Part shown: one piece after another, positions 1 through 10,544 of the stretch
Numbering within the stretch: the first letter of the stretch is position 1
Layout: each line of letters starts with the position of its first letter
From: Salmonella enterica subsp. diarizonae
Lineage (GTDB): Bacteria; Pseudomonadota; Gammaproteobacteria; Enterobacterales; Enterobacteriaceae
Assembly: GCF_008692785.1 (NCBI RefSeq)
Contig: NZ_VXJV01000004.1
Coordinates: 124,001 to 188,000, forward strand
Length of the DNA: 64,000 bases
Direction: 5' to 3'
Made by a program: the position numbers and the translations under genes
The notes under the pieces: generated by a model
What the model was told of the DNA's origin: nothing
Seen by the model: only the letters and a program-made list of their open reading frames with translations
Databases searched by the model: none

Positions 1-663
1 CCGGGTATCAACCTCTGTAGCGTTGAAGACCCGATAGAAATTCCACTGGACGGGATTAACCAGACCCAGATCCATCCCCGCGCCGGGCTCACCTTTCAAA
101 ATGTGCTACGCGCGCTATTACGCCAGGACCCCGACATCATCATGGTGGGTGAAATTCGGGACGGCGACACCGCGGAAATCGCCATTAAGGCGGCGCAAAC
201 GGGCCATCTGGTGCTTTCAACACTCCATACGAACTCCACCAGCGAAACCCTAATACGTTTGCAGCAAATGGGCGTAGCACGCTGGATGATCTCATCAGCG
301 CTTACGCTGGTGGTAGCGCAACGTCTGGTAAGGAAACTTTGCCCACACTGCAAACAGTGCCTGAGCGATCCCGTGGTGCTATCGCCCAATCTTTGGCCCA
401 GCGCGCTACCGCGCTGGCAGGCTAGCGGCTGTCAGCATTGCTACCACGGCTTTTATGGCCGAACTGCGTTATTCGAAGTATTAACCGTTACCCCGGCATT
501 ACGTCAGTTAATTGCGAGCGGCGCATCGGCGCAAGCACTGGAAGCCCACCTCCAACAGACCGGTATAGGAACGCTTTTTGAAAATGGCTGTCGCGCCGTT
601 GAGCAAGGCATGACGTCCTTTGAAGAGATACTGCGCATTCTGGGAATGCCCCATGACCGTTAA
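1..663 (+). CDS. hofB: HofB, GspE/PilB-type assembly ATPase (C-terminal part, cut by window start)
   Basis: This is the C-terminal 220 residues of a type II secretion/type IV pilus ATPase; the gene begins before the window and the frame is open from base 1. Seen: an Asp-rich motif MVGEIRD (about residues 48-54 of the visible part), the His-box stretch LVLSTLHTNS (about 71-80), and a C-terminal tetracysteine zinc motif CPHC...CQHC, all typical of GspE/PilB proteins. Such ATPases power pilin or pseudopilin assembly at the inner membrane. The stop overlaps the start of hofC, which fits the ppdD-hofB-hofC operon of enterobacteria. The known enterobacterial operon is poorly expressed in laboratory conditions; whether it works here cannot be seen. 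Confidence 0.93.
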   Translation, partial: PGINLCSVEDPIEIPLDGINQTQIHPRAGLTFQNVLRALLRQDPDIIMVGEIRDGDTAEIAIKAAQTGHLVLSTLHTNSTSETLIRLQQMGVARWMISSALTLVVAQRLVRKLCPHCKQCLSDPVVLSPNLWPSALPRWQASGCQHCYHGFYGRTALFEVLTVTPALRQLIASGASAQALEAHLQQTGIGTLFENGCRAVEQGMTSFEEILRILGMPHDR

Positions 664-1855
664 ACAGCTCTGGCGCTGGCAAGGCGTTAACGATAAAGGT
701 CAACTGGAACAAGACGTTGTATGGGCAGACAATCGTCTGGCGCTGATCATCATCCTACAACATCAGCGCATTATGCCGCTTCGCATCAAGCGCATGGGCG
801 TTAACGCCGCACTGTGGAAAGAAGAGAAAAGCGCTGAAATTATTCACCAGTTGGCAACGCTCCTTCATGCCGGGCTTACGCTTTCTGAAGGGCTGGAACT
901 TCTTGCAAAACAGCATCCCCACCGACAATGGCAAGCGCTGTTGCGCACGCTGGCTCAGGAGCTTGAACAGGGCGTCCCTTTTTCCAGCGCATTAGTCTCC
1001 TGGCCGCAGGTATTTCCGCCGCTCTACCAGACGATGATTCGCACCGGAGAACTGACCGGTAAACTGGCCGAATGCTGCTTTGAACTGGCCCGTCAGCAGA
1101 AAGCGCAACGGCAGATTACGGTTAGCGTGAAAAAGGCACTGCGCTATCCCGCCATTATTCTGACAATGGCCGCCCTGATCGTTTTCGCCATGCTGCACTT
1201 TGTCCTGCCGGAATTTGCCGCCATTTACCGTAGCTTCGATACGCCGCTCCCTCTTCTGACACGCGGTATTATCGCGATAGCGCAATGGGGGGCGACATGG
1301 GGTTGGCTCATCTTGCTCCTGACGATGCTCGTGGCTATCGCTCACCGCAGGGTAAAACAAAAACCATCCTGGCAGGCGCAGCGCCAGCGTCTTCTGCTAC
1401 GACTCCCCATCATGGGTCGCCTGATAAGAGGCCAGAAGCTAGCGCAAATATTCACCGTGCTGGCATTAACCCAAAGCGCAGGCATTCCTTTTCTTCAGGG
1501 GTTGGAAAGCACTATCGACAGTCTCGGCTGTCCCTACTGGTCACAGCGTTTAACGCAGGCACATCAGGAGATCGCCGCGGGCAACCCGGTCTGGTTGGCG
1601 CTAAAAAATACCCAGGAATTTAGTCCGCTATGCCTGCAACTAGTCAGAACTGGCGAAGCGTCCGGTTCACTCGATATCATGCTGCATAACCTTGCCCGTC
1701 ACCACAGTGAAACTACGTTGGCGCTGGCCGATAATCTGGCGTCGCTGTTGGAACCGGCATTATTGATCATCACTGGTTTAATTATCGGTACGCTGGTGGT
1801 GGCGATGTATTTACCGATTTTTCATCTGGGAGACGCGATGAGCGGGATGGGATAA
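653..1855 (+). CDS. hofC: HofC, GspF/PilC-type inner-membrane assembly protein
   Basis: A 400-residue polytopic membrane protein of the GspF/PilC family, which forms the inner-membrane platform on which the HofB ATPase acts. Two T2SF repeats are visible (about residues 55-175 and 265-385), each with an MIRTGE or LVRTGE motif, and three hydrophobic segments (about 165-190, 215-240 and 370-395). I chose ATG 653, inside the last codons of hofB (11-bp overlap), because it gives the 400-residue length of E. coli HofC and an MTVKQLWRW start resembling that protein. A longer frame from 620 would add 11 residues without homology. Overlap with hofB implies translational coupling. Confidence 0.93.
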   Translation: MTVKQLWRWQGVNDKGQLEQDVVWADNRLALIIILQHQRIMPLRIKRMGVNAALWKEEKSAEIIHQLATLLHAGLTLSEGLELLAKQHPHRQWQALLRTLAQELEQGVPFSSALVSWPQVFPPLYQTMIRTGELTGKLAECCFELARQQKAQRQITVSVKKALRYPAIILTMAALIVFAMLHFVLPEFAAIYRSFDTPLPLLTRGIIAIAQWGATWGWLILLLTMLVAIAHRRVKQKPSWQAQRQRLLLRLPIMGRLIRGQKLAQIFTVLALTQSAGIPFLQGLESTIDSLGCPYWSQRLTQAHQEIAAGNPVWLALKNTQEFSPLCLQLVRTGEASGSLDIMLHNLARHHSETTLALADNLASLLEPALLIITGLIIGTLVVAMYLPIFHLGDAMSGMG

Positions 1856-1880
1856 GGCTGGCGCGCATTTTACGCCAGCC
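1856..1880. terminator. Stem-loop between convergent hofC and guaC
   Basis: A perfect 8-bp stem GGCTGGCG/CGCCAGCC with a 9-base loop starts directly after the hofC stop codon, between two convergent genes. The T tract on either strand is short, so it may be a weak bidirectional terminator or an mRNA 3'-end stabiliser. Confidence 0.5.
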
Positions 1881-1886
1881 AAAATA

Positions 1887-2930
1887 TTAGAGATTATTAA
1901 AAATGCGGTTTTCTTGTTCCTGCACCCGAATAAAGGTGGTGCGTTTAGTCAACTCTTTCAGGCGAGACGCGCCGACATAAGTGCAGGCTGAGCGCAGACC
2001 GCCCAGGATATCGCGGGCGGTATTGCCCACCGGCCCGCGTAGCGGCAATTTAACCGTTTTACCTTCTGCAGCACGGTATTTCGCGACGCCGCCGACATGA
2101 CGGTTCATCGCGGATTCCGAACTCATGCCGTAGAACAGCATAAATTTCTCGCCGTTTTCTTCCACCACGTTGCCGCCGCTCTCTTCGTGGCCCGCCAGCA
2201 TGCCGCCCAACATAACGAAATCCGCGCCCCCGCCAAAGGCCTTTGCTACGTCGCCTGGCATGGTGCAGCCGCCATCGCTGACGATCATACCGCCCAGGCC
2301 ATGCGCCGCGTCAGCGCATTCGATAACCGCTGATAATTGCGGATAGCCGACGCCGGTTTTTACACGCGTCGTGCATACGGAACCGGGACCAATGCCCACT
2401 TTCACGATATCGGCGCCGGAGAGGATAAGCTCTTCGCACATCTCGCCCGTTACCACATTACCTGCGCAGATTGTTTTTGTCGGCCATGCTTCACGCGCTT
2501 TCGCGACGAACTGCGCAAAATGTTCTGAATAGCCATTGGCCACATCAATGCAGACAAAGTTCAGCACAGGGCTCAGCGCCAGAATCTGCGCGGTTTTTTC
2601 GAAATCAGCATCAGAGGTCCCGGTGGAAACCATCACATGCTTCAAAACATCAGCCGAAGCAGTGTTGATAAAAGCCGCCCATTCTTCAACGGTATAATGT
2701 TTATGTACAGCGGTCAGAATATCGAACCCGGCCAACGCTTGCGCCATTTCAAACGTCCCGACGGTATCCATATTTGCCGCGATAATCGGTACGCCAGACC
2801 AGGTCTGACCTGAGTGTTTAAAGGTGAATTGACGTTCCAGTTCGACATCGGAACGGCTTTTGAGGGTAGAACGCTTAGGACGGATAAGAACGTCTTTGAA
2901 ACCTAACTTCAGATCTTCTTCGATACGCAT
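1887..2930 (-). CDS. guaC: GMP reductase
   Basis: A 347-residue IMPDH/GMPR-family barrel that reduces GMP to IMP with NADPH, releasing ammonia, and so returns guanine nucleotides to the common purine pool. The motif [11 protein letters not shown] near residue 186 carries the catalytic Cys, and the flap sequence around [11 protein letters not shown] is that of GuaC. There is no CBS-domain insertion, which separates it from IMP dehydrogenase GuaB. Length matches E. coli GuaC. It is divergent from coaE across about 225 bp and convergent with hofC, so it is probably a single-gene unit. Confidence 0.96.
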   Translation of the reverse strand: MRIEEDLKLGFKDVLIRPKRSTLKSRSDVELERQFTFKHSGQTWSGVPIIAANMDTVGTFEMAQALAGFDILTAVHKHYTVEEWAAFINTASADVLKHVMVSTGTSDADFEKTAQILALSPVLNFVCIDVANGYSEHFAQFVAKAREAWPTKTICAGNVVTGEMCEELILSGADIVKVGIGPGSVCTTRVKTGVGYPQLSAVIECADAAHGLGGMIVSDGGCTMPGDVAKAFGGGADFVMLGGMLAGHEESGGNVVEENGEKFMLFYGMSSESAMNRHVGGVAKYRAAEGKTVKLPLRGPVGNTARDILGGLRSACTYVGASRLKELTKRTTFIRVQEQENRIFNNL

Positions 2931-2986
2931 GTACGGATTCCTGGGGTTAATGGCGAAAAATCGAAACTCACAACTCCAGTGACGCT

Positions 2987-3014
2987 ATCATACGCACTAA
3001 TCATGGCCGTACAA
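2987..3014 (-). promoter_or_regulatory. Candidate sigma70 promoter of guaC
   Basis: On the minus strand a TTGTAC box (3009-3014) is followed after 16 bases by TATGAT (2987-2992), about 55 bases upstream of the guaC ATG. The fit to the consensus is good but no start site is visible from sequence alone. Confidence 0.5.
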
Positions 3015-3155
3015 GACTGCGAAATTCTCTTTTTTTACGTTACAATCCCATAAATTTACCTGGCGAATAGTAGGTTAATGCTCAGACCGTATCGTCTTTG
3101 CATGCTTAAAATTTAACCTTTTGATTATCAAATTAAAATTCCGGAAGCTGGAGAT

Positions 3156-4519
<1,364 letters not shown>

Positions 4520-4528
4520 GGAGTAAAA

Positions 4529-4720
4529 ATGTCTGACGTGACCGTCGTAAGCTGTCCGACCTGCGGTAAACCGGTCGTCTGGGGGGAAATTAGCCCCTTC
4601 CGCCCATTTTGTTCTAAACGCTGTCAGTTAATTGATTTGGGCGAATGGGCCGCCGAAGAGAAGCGAATCGCCAGCAGCGGCGACCAGTCTGATAGCGACG
4701 ACTGGAGCGAAGAGCGCTAA
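4529..4720 (+). CDS. yacG: YacG, zinc-binding DNA gyrase inhibitor
   Basis: A 63-residue protein with one four-cysteine zinc site formed by CPTCGKP (residues 9-15) and FCSKRC (about 28-33), followed by an acidic, probably disordered tail. E. coli YacG binds the GyrB C-terminal region and blocks DNA binding by gyrase. The start is set by the strong AAGGAG Shine-Dalgarno within the zapD stop region. It is the last intact gene of the coaE-zapD-yacG unit. Confidence 0.94.
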   Translation: MSDVTVVSCPTCGKPVVWGEISPFRPFCSKRCQLIDLGEWAAEEKRIASSGDQSDSDDWSEER

Positions 4721-4863
4721 CGGCGATGGTTCTCTGGATACGGCAATATCGCCTTATGACAAAAATAATCAATAAATACGCGTAGTTTTGGCGCCATATG
4801 CGTGCGGCCGGGATAATACAAATAAAACCGGTGAGATTAGGCTGTAACAGAAGTGTAGCCGCC

Positions 4864-5001
4864 ATTGCACCAGAAAACCCTGGCGCGTTATCACTGACCC
4901 TAAGTCCGCAGGAGCTGGCGGCAATTGAGGCGGTTTTTCCTCACGACGCCGCGGCCGGCCCCCGCTACTGGCCGGAAATTATGTCCACATTAAATCGATA
5001 A
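4864..5001 (+). pseudogene. C-terminal remnant of an aldo/keto reductase
   Basis: The frame ending at the TAA 4999-5001 reads NPGALSLTLSPQELAAIEAV followed, after four residues, by DAAAGPRYWPEIM. This is the pattern of aldo/keto reductase C-termini (LS-x-E-x-L-x-x-I-x-x-x-x-P-x-x-x-x-x-G-x-RY). Nothing upstream encodes the rest of a barrel, and the 314-bp space between yacG and mutT is too short for it. An open frame extends back to 4798, but residues before about 4867 look non-coding. I read it as the tail of a deleted gene. The family assignment is by eye. Confidence 0.6.
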
Positions 5002-5034
5002 TAACATCGAGGGGGATCGTGTTGAGATCCCCAA

Positions 5035-5430
5035 CTAATGCGCAAATTGGCGTAATTTGCGAATAATCGGTTCATTGGCTGGCGGAAAATCGTCCGTATT
5101 CAACGTGCTTTGCGCGATCCACTGTCCCGGCTGCCCTTCTTTCCCCCACGGTTCGCCCTCCCAGCGTTCAACCAGCCAAAACCACAGCGTGATGTGTCGG
5201 TCCGGGAATTGATATTCCAGAGTATCGAATAAGGTCACCTGTGTTGGCGTAATCCCTACCTCTTCCTGTAGCTCACGGATCAACGCCTGCTCTGGTGTTT
5301 CTCCGGCTTCAATTTTTCCGCCGGGAAATTCAAGCTTGTTCGCCATATGCGCATCCGCGGCGCGTCGGGTAATAAAAATTTCGTCGTTCGGGTTGCGGAT
5401 AATCCCAACCGCAATTTGCAGTTTTTTCAT
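5035..5430 (-). CDS. mutT: MutT, 8-oxo-dGTP diphosphatase
   Basis: A 131-residue Nudix hydrolase that removes 8-oxo-dGTP from the nucleotide pool and so prevents A:T to C:G transversions. The Nudix box GGKIEAGETPEQALIRELQE is complete at residues 37-56, including the REL-x-E-E core that binds metal. Length is close to E. coli MutT (129). It lies downstream of secA on the same strand, but a stem-loop and two REP units separate the genes, so mutT may depend on partial readthrough or its own promoter. Confidence 0.95.
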   Translation of the reverse strand: MKKLQIAVGIIRNPNDEIFITRRAADAHMANKLEFPGGKIEAGETPEQALIRELQEEVGITPTQVTLFDTLEYQFPDRHITLWFWLVERWEGEPWGKEGQPGQWIAQSTLNTDDFPPANEPIIRKLRQFAH

Positions 5431-5444
5431 CTTGTTGCATCCAT

Positions 5445-5473
5445 AAAAAAGGCGCAGTCGCCTGCGCCTTTTT
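5445..5473. terminator. Bidirectional intrinsic terminator between secA and mutT
   Basis: The stem GGCGCAG (5451-5457)/CTGCGCC (5462-5468) with loop TCGC is flanked by six A on the left and five T on the right, so it can terminate in either direction. On the minus strand it lies after secA and just before the mutT start. Confidence 0.85.
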
Positions 5474-5491
5474 ATCTGTGTTCAATGCCAG

Positions 5492-5565
5492 GCCGAATAA
5501 GCGTAGTGCCATTCGGCAATAATGCCAGCATCGGCCTGATGGCAACACATTATGTCTTATCAGGC
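5492..5565. repeat. Two REP units (BIME-like) behind secA
   Basis: The first REP-like palindrome is 5492-5517 (GCCGAATAA...CCATTCGGC). The second is 5534-5565 (GCCTGATGG...TTATCAGGC). They sit in opposite orientation about 16 bp apart, the usual arrangement of bacterial interspersed mosaic elements, and probably protect the secA mRNA 3' end. Confidence 0.8.
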
Positions 5566-5581
5566 CGATAACTTTATCGCA

Positions 5582-8287
5582 TTAGCTCAGGCGACCGTGA
5601 CACTGTTTGTATTTCTTACCGGAACCGCAAGGGCAAGGATCGTTACGTCCAATCTTACGTTCGCCTGTTTGGGCGGCCAGATCGGCAGCCACGGCGGCAT
5701 CGTCATCCTGATGGCTTAGCTGCTGCATCTGCGCCAGGCGCTCCGCCTCTTCGCGACGCTGCATTTCCATCGCTTCGACCTCTTCCGGCATACGTACCTG
5801 GACTTTGCTCAGGGTACTGATCACTTCATATTTCAGCGATTCCAGCATCGCAGCGAACATAGCGAAGGATTCGCGCTTGTACTCCTGCTTTGGATCTTTT
5901 TGCGCATAGCCGCGCAGGTGAATACCCTGACGCAGGTAATCCATTGCCGCCAGATGCTCTTTCCACAGGGAATCGAGAGTTTGCAGCATCACGCCTTTCT
6001 CGAAATGACGCATCATTTCAGCGCCAACCACCTCTTCTTTACGCTGATACACCTCAATAGACTGCGCCAGGATGCGCTCACGCAGCGTCTCCTCGTGCAG
6101 TTCCGGCTCTTTATCCAGCCATTCGGCAATCGGCATCTCCAGGTCGAAGTCGTTTTTCAGGCGTTCCTGCAAACCCGGGATGTCCCACATCTCTTCCAGC
6201 GACTGCGGCGGAATGTAGGCGTCAATGGTCGCCTTAAAGACATCTTCGCGAATGCTGTTAATGGTGTCGCTTACGTCAGACACATCCAGCAGTTCGTTAC
6301 GCTGGGTATAAATTGCACGGCGCTGATCGTTCGCCACATCATCATATTCCAGCAGTTGCTTACGAATATCGAAGTTACGGCTTTCTACTTTACGCTGCGC
6401 GTTAGCGATAGCTTTAGTCACCCACGGGTGCTCAATCGCTTCGCCCGGCTTCATCCCCAGTTTACGCATCATACCGGAGACACGATCGGAGGCGAAAATA
6501 CGCATCAGCGCATCTTCCATCGACAGGTAGAAACGGGAAGAACCTGGATCGCCCTGGCGACCGGAACGGCCACGTAGCTGGTTGTCGATACGGCGAGACT
6601 CATGGCGCTCGGTACCAATGATATGCAGACCGCCTGCAGCCAGAACTGCGTCGTGGCGTACCTGCCAGTCAGCCTTAATCTGCGCAATCTGTTCTTCCGT
6701 CGGCGCTTCCAGCGCGGCGACTTCCGCCTGCCAGCTACCACCCAGCATAATATCGGTACCACGACCCGCCATGTTAGTAGCGATAGTGACCGCCGCAGGA
6801 TAACCGGCCTGCGCAACGATGCCTGCTTCGTTGGCGTGGAATTTAGCGTTCAGTACGTTATGTTTGATGCCCGCTTTGGTCAGCTCTCTGGAGACCACTT
6901 CAGACTTCTCGATAGAAATCGTCCCGACCAGCACTGGCTGACCGTTCGCGGTACGCTCTTTAATATCTTCGATAATGGCCTGGATTTTTTCCGCTTCGGT
7001 CATGTAGACCAGATCCGGCAAATCTTTACGGATCATCGGACGGTTAGTCGGAACAACGACGGTGTCCAGCTTATAGATAGAGCTAAATTCGAAGGCTTCA
7101 GTATCCGCCGTACCGGTCATACCGGCCAGCTTTTCATACAGACGGAAGTAGTTCTGGAAGGTGATAGACGCCAGCGTCTGGTTTTCATTCTGAATTTCAA
7201 CGCCTTCTTTCGCTTCTACCGCCTGGTGCAGGCCGTCAGACCAGCGACGCCCCTGCATGGTACGACCGGTATGCTCATCAACAATGATGACTTCACCGTC
7301 TTTCACAATGTAATCCACGTCGCGGGTAAACAGCGCGTGCGCGCGCAGCGCGGCGGTGACGTGATGCATCAGCATAATGTTGGCAGGGGAGTAGAGCGAC
7401 TCGCCTTCATCCATGATGCCTTCTTGCACCAGTAGCTCTTCAATCAACACCAGACCGCGTTCGGTCAGGTTAACCTGGCGCGCTTTCTCATCAACGGAGA
7501 AGTGGCCTTCGCCCTGGAAAGTGTCAGAATCTTCTTTCTCCTGACGAATCAGGTGCGGAATGATTTTGTTCACTTTTTTGTACATTTCCGAGCTGTCTTC
7601 CGCCGGGCCGGAAATAATCAGCGGGGTACGCGCTTCATCGATCAGGATGGAGTCAACCTCATCCACCAGCGCATAATGCAGTTTACGCTGCACGCGCTCT
7701 TCCGGGCTGAACGCCATGTTGTCGCGCAGGTAGTCAAAACCGTATTCGTTGTTAGTGCCGTAAGTGATGTCGGCAGCGTAAGCTTCACGCTTGGCTGGCG
7801 CAGGCATACCTGGCAGGTTGATGCCAACGGACATACCGAGGAATTCGAACAGCGGACGGTTGTTTTCGGCGTCACGCTGAGCCAGATAGTCATTCACGGT
7901 CACCACGTGAACGCCTTTGCCGGACAGCGCGTTCAGGTAGGCTGGCAGCGTTGCGGTCAACGTTTTACCTTCACCGGTACGCATTTCCGCGATGCAGCGA
8001 TCGTTGAGCACCATACCACCCAATAGCTGAACGTCGAAGTGACGCATCCCAAAGACGCGTTTACTGGCTTCACGCACCACCGCGAACGCTTCCGGAATCA
8101 GGCTCTCTACGCTTTCGCCTTTTTCAATACGTGCGCGAAATTCATTGGTTTTCGCTTTCAGTTCGTCATCGGAGAGTTTTTCCATCTCCGGTTCCATCGT
8201 ATTAATAAGGCTGACGGCCTTACGCATACGACGCAGTGTACGATCGTTACGGCTACCGAATACTTTCGTTAATAGTTTGATTAGCAT
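5582..8287 (-). CDS. secA: SecA, protein translocase motor ATPase
   Basis: A 901-residue preprotein translocase ATPase, the same length as E. coli SecA. It drives secretory proteins through SecYEG. Visible are the Walker A motif GEGKT (about residues 105-109), the DEAD-type motif [15 protein letters not shown] (about 209-223), the helicase motif GRGTDI (about 510), [11 protein letters not shown] (about 574-584), and the C-terminal zinc/SecB-binding motif [13 protein letters not shown]. It lies just downstream of secM; translation of secA is controlled by ribosome stalling on SecM, which opens the stem that hides the secA Shine-Dalgarno. Confidence 0.98.
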   Translation of the reverse strand: MLIKLLTKVFGSRNDRTLRRMRKAVSLINTMEPEMEKLSDDELKAKTNEFRARIEKGESVESLIPEAFAVVREASKRVFGMRHFDVQLLGGMVLNDRCIAEMRTGEGKTLTATLPAYLNALSGKGVHVVTVNDYLAQRDAENNRPLFEFLGMSVGINLPGMPAPAKREAYAADITYGTNNEYGFDYLRDNMAFSPEERVQRKLHYALVDEVDSILIDEARTPLIISGPAEDSSEMYKKVNKIIPHLIRQEKEDSDTFQGEGHFSVDEKARQVNLTERGLVLIEELLVQEGIMDEGESLYSPANIMLMHHVTAALRAHALFTRDVDYIVKDGEVIIVDEHTGRTMQGRRWSDGLHQAVEAKEGVEIQNENQTLASITFQNYFRLYEKLAGMTGTADTEAFEFSSIYKLDTVVVPTNRPMIRKDLPDLVYMTEAEKIQAIIEDIKERTANGQPVLVGTISIEKSEVVSRELTKAGIKHNVLNAKFHANEAGIVAQAGYPAAVTIATNMAGRGTDIMLGGSWQAEVAALEAPTEEQIAQIKADWQVRHDAVLAAGGLHIIGTERHESRRIDNQLRGRSGRQGDPGSSRFYLSMEDALMRIFASDRVSGMMRKLGMKPGEAIEHPWVTKAIANAQRKVESRNFDIRKQLLEYDDVANDQRRAIYTQRNELLDVSDVSDTINSIREDVFKATIDAYIPPQSLEEMWDIPGLQERLKNDFDLEMPIAEWLDKEPELHEETLRERILAQSIEVYQRKEEVVGAEMMRHFEKGVMLQTLDSLWKEHLAAMDYLRQGIHLRGYAQKDPKQEYKRESFAMFAAMLESLKYEVISTLSKVQVRMPEEVEAMEMQRREEAERLAQMQQLSHQDDDAAVAADLAAQTGERKIGRNDPCPCGSGKKYKQCHGRLS

Positions 8288-8348
8288 AATAAAGTCTCAA
8301 ACGCCCCGCGCCGCGGAGCTACAAATAAAGTTAAAAGGTCTTTTTTCG
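8288..8348 (-). promoter_or_regulatory. secM-secA intergenic control hairpin region
   Basis: These 61 bases contain the GC-rich self-complementary stretch around 8304-8320 on the minus-strand message (TCCGCGGCGCGGGGCG) that lies between the SecM stalling codons and the secA start. By the known E. coli mechanism a stalled SecM ribosome melts this stem and exposes the secA ribosome-binding site. Exact pairing was not computed. Confidence 0.6.
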
Positions 8349-8846
8349 TTAGCTGAGACGTTGAGGCCCTGCGCGGATACCCTGTGCCTGACTTATCCAG
8401 GCCGGGATGCTAAACGCGGTTCGCGGCGCGAAATATGCCAGGGAGACGTGACGAACAATAGCAGGCGGCGTCCGCTCCTGCGTGAGCATCGCGCTGAGCG
8501 TATTCAGTAAGGCGATATGATGCGCCTGTAATGGCGACGGCGCGTCGGCAACGGGCAGCGTTTGCGGCGCCATTGCAAAAGAAAGGTGGCGAATCACCGT
8601 GCGAATAGCGTGCTGATGCCAGTAGTCTACGGTGAAATTAGGACGACGGTTAGAGGCTTCTAACAGCGCAAGATGGCTAAAGTTAACTTTAGACGCGGTG
8701 CTGGCGGTCGCCCTTGCAGGCGTATTGGTTTCGGCGGCGTTACTGAGCGCGGGCAAACCAAAACTCGCCGCGACCATCCCTAATAAGAGATGCGGCCAGA
8801 AGTATCGTCTGCCTAACTGTCGCCAGCGCGTCAGTATTCCACTCAC
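8349..8846 (-). CDS. secM: SecM, secretion monitor with ribosome-arrest peptide
   Basis: A 165-residue periplasm-targeted regulatory peptide that senses secretion capacity and controls secA translation. The start is GTG at 8844-8846, giving MSGILTRW as in E. coli. The N-terminus carries a long basic signal sequence with hydrophobic core [19 protein letters not shown] (about residues 19-37). The C-terminus ends in the arrest motif [17 protein letters not shown] four residues before the stop. All known essential arrest residues (F, W, I, G, I, R, A, G, P) are kept; two positions differ from the E. coli motif (T to I and V to A). The stop is about 60 bases from secA. Confidence 0.95.
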   Translation of the reverse strand: MSGILTRWRQLGRRYFWPHLLLGMVAASFGLPALSNAAETNTPARATASTASKVNFSHLALLEASNRRPNFTVDYWHQHAIRTVIRHLSFAMAPQTLPVADAPSPLQAHHIALLNTLSAMLTQERTPPAIVRHVSLAYFAPRTAFSIPAWISQAQGIRAGPQRLS

Positions 8847-8966
8847 GTCATTGCCACCTGATATGCCCCTCGTGGGCTTACGAAATCAAAACAATTTGCG
8901 CACAAATCTTATCATTAAAGCGTACGCGCTACAGCAGTAATGACGAGAAACAAAGATAAAAAATGG

Positions 8967-9190
8967 CTAAGAAAACAGCGAACGCGCCGTATTTCGATTT
9001 AATCCTGCTAAACAGGCGCGGATATAGAGAGAAACATTGTCTTCCGGCACCAGGCCACCTTGACCAAAAAACAGCGTTGGCGTTGTTTCCCCACTATCAT
9101 CGGCAGATCAAACAGTTTACAACGTTCTTCGGTCAGGTATAGACGCTACCGTGGCGGATGGTTAGCGTCATCTGTTCAACCGTCATGATT
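8967..9190 (-). pseudogene. Frameshifted gene remnant beside secM
   Basis: No intact frame exists here, but coding-like peptide can be pieced together on the minus strand across two frame changes. One frame, from ATG 9186, reads MTVEQMTLTIRHGSVY. A second reads LTEERCKLFDLP around 9101-9137. A third, open from 9107 to the TAG at 8967-8969, reads DDSGETTPTLFFGQGGLVP and on to RNTARSLFS. The succession of plausible peptide in shifting frames suggests a decayed gene. I do not recognise its family. E. coli has only about 230 bp between secM and lpxC, so this is extra DNA. Confidence 0.4.
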
Positions 9191-9269
9191 TCAGCGGCGA
9201 AAATTATATTGCCTCGTTGGTACGATTTTCATCATCCAGCGTCATTACACTGCGGCCTTTATGAATACT

Positions 9270-10544
9270 CTAACGTCGAGATTCCACAGCGTCCTTAATA
9301 CTTTCGCGGATAGCAGCTAATCGCTCGCAAATCACTGCATCCCGTTCAAGGATCTTATTTTTACGTCGCTGGTTATCCGGTGTCGGATTCTCTTCGAGAT
9401 ACCCGAGCACCTGTTCATATTCTTTATTCAGCTTGCTATGATACTTTACCAGTAAGGCTTCAATCTTAGACGCTTTTTCAGGTGTTAATCCTTCACTGGC
9501 TCTTTCATAATCATAACAAGCAGTGGCTATATCATGAATAGGTAACGAGACCCCTTTTATTACTGAAGAGATAAGGCTAGCCACGAGGATACCGCCCGCC
9601 CGCGAGGGTTCCACAACGAGTGACTTTATTTTTGCCCCACACTCCCAGACGGTACCTTTCTCGGCAGATTTTATTTTCCGGTCAATTTCCTGGGTTTTTA
9701 AATGCGGGTTAGGATTTATTTTATTGCTTACAACGCCTGCGGCATAATCGTAAAGCTTTTTACCTGCCCACGCTAATCCTGCGCCAATCCCCGCGCCGAT
9801 GAACGTCCCCAAGCCGGGAGCGATTGCCGTGCCGATGACAGCGCCCAACACGCCACCAGCGATACCAATCCCAGTGTGTACCCCCGTTTGCAACAAGAGT
9901 TCGAGCGTTTTATTCTCTTTAAAACGCTCAACAGCTTCATGGTTATTAAGCACGTTTAACGATTTCTGAATGGAGTGCAACTCGTGCTTGAAGGCAGATT
10001 GTATTTTCTTGAAATTCATCACATCCTTCAACGTCATTTTCTCTTCTTCAAGAGAGCTCGTTTCTCCCAGCACAGATACAGGCATGATATAAGGCGAACA
10101 CAGAACCTTTTCAGCTTTTAAAGTTCCACTTAAATTTTCTTCAGCGAACGTTCTCCATAACGAATTCAGCCCATTACATATATCGGGGAAGGTCATTTTT
10201 ACATAACCGTTGGCATCAACGACATGTTGATAAAGAAAATCTTTCATCAATTCACTAATCTCAGAGACATACAAAGGGAGCTGCCCTGTAGATACCGCCA
10301 ATTGGTAGGCATTACTCTCACCGCAGCATGGGGTCACCGCGTTTATAGAAACGCACAATGGATCTGCTGTTTCATGTGGATAAAGTTTAAGCTGGTCAAG
10401 TAACATACCAAATTGCACTGTTCGTTCTTCATCGCCTCCAATAATAACAGGCTCAACGAACTTATTCTCATCTAAAGGAAAATGAGCGCGCGCAGGTAAT
10501 AACACACCATCGTTTACGGCAGATATTAGAGAGAAAATCATCAT
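9270..10544 (-). CDS. Unknown 424-residue protein with glycine-zipper hydrophobic segment
   Basis: I do not recognise this protein. Seen: no classical N-terminal signal peptide; a Cys-containing N-terminal half (CC at 73-74; other Cys at 64, 123, 149); a helical charged stretch (about 165-215); then a long Gly/Ala-rich hydrophobic block (about 221-262) with repeated G-x-x-x-G spacing, such as GIGIAGGVLGAVIG. A second hydrophobic stretch lies at 317-336 and a charged, probably coiled-coil C-terminus at 355-420. A strong Shine-Dalgarno (AAAGGGGAG) precedes the ATG. Base composition is clearly more AT-rich than lpxC or secM on either side. It is absent from the corresponding place in E. coli and is flanked by decayed sequence. 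A membrane-inserting toxin or secreted effector is possible by analogy only. Confidence 0.8.
   Translation of the reverse strand: MMIFSLISAVNDGVLLPARAHFPLDENKFVEPVIIGGDEERTVQFGMLLDQLKLYPHETADPLCVSINAVTPCCGESNAYQLAVSTGQLPLYVSEISELMKDFLYQHVVDANGYVKMTFPDICNGLNSLWRTFAEENLSGTLKAEKVLCSPYIMPVSVLGETSSLEEEKMTLKDVMNFKKIQSAFKHELHSIQKSLNVLNNHEAVERFKENKTLELLLQTGVHTGIGIAGGVLGAVIGTAIAPGLGTFIGAGIGAGLAWAGKKLYDYAAGVVSNKINPNPHLKTQEIDRKIKSAEKGTVWECGAKIKSLVVEPSRAGGILVASLISSVIKGVSLPIHDIATACYDYERASEGLTPEKASKIEALLVKYHSKLNKEYEQVLGYLEENPTPDNQRRKNKILERDAVICERLAAIRESIKDAVESRR

Noticed and set aside
5900-7435. Long open frames on the plus strand opposite secA (225 and 277 codons)
   Set aside because: They are antisense mirror frames of a strongly conserved gene with biased codons and have no recognisable domain or ribosome-binding site.
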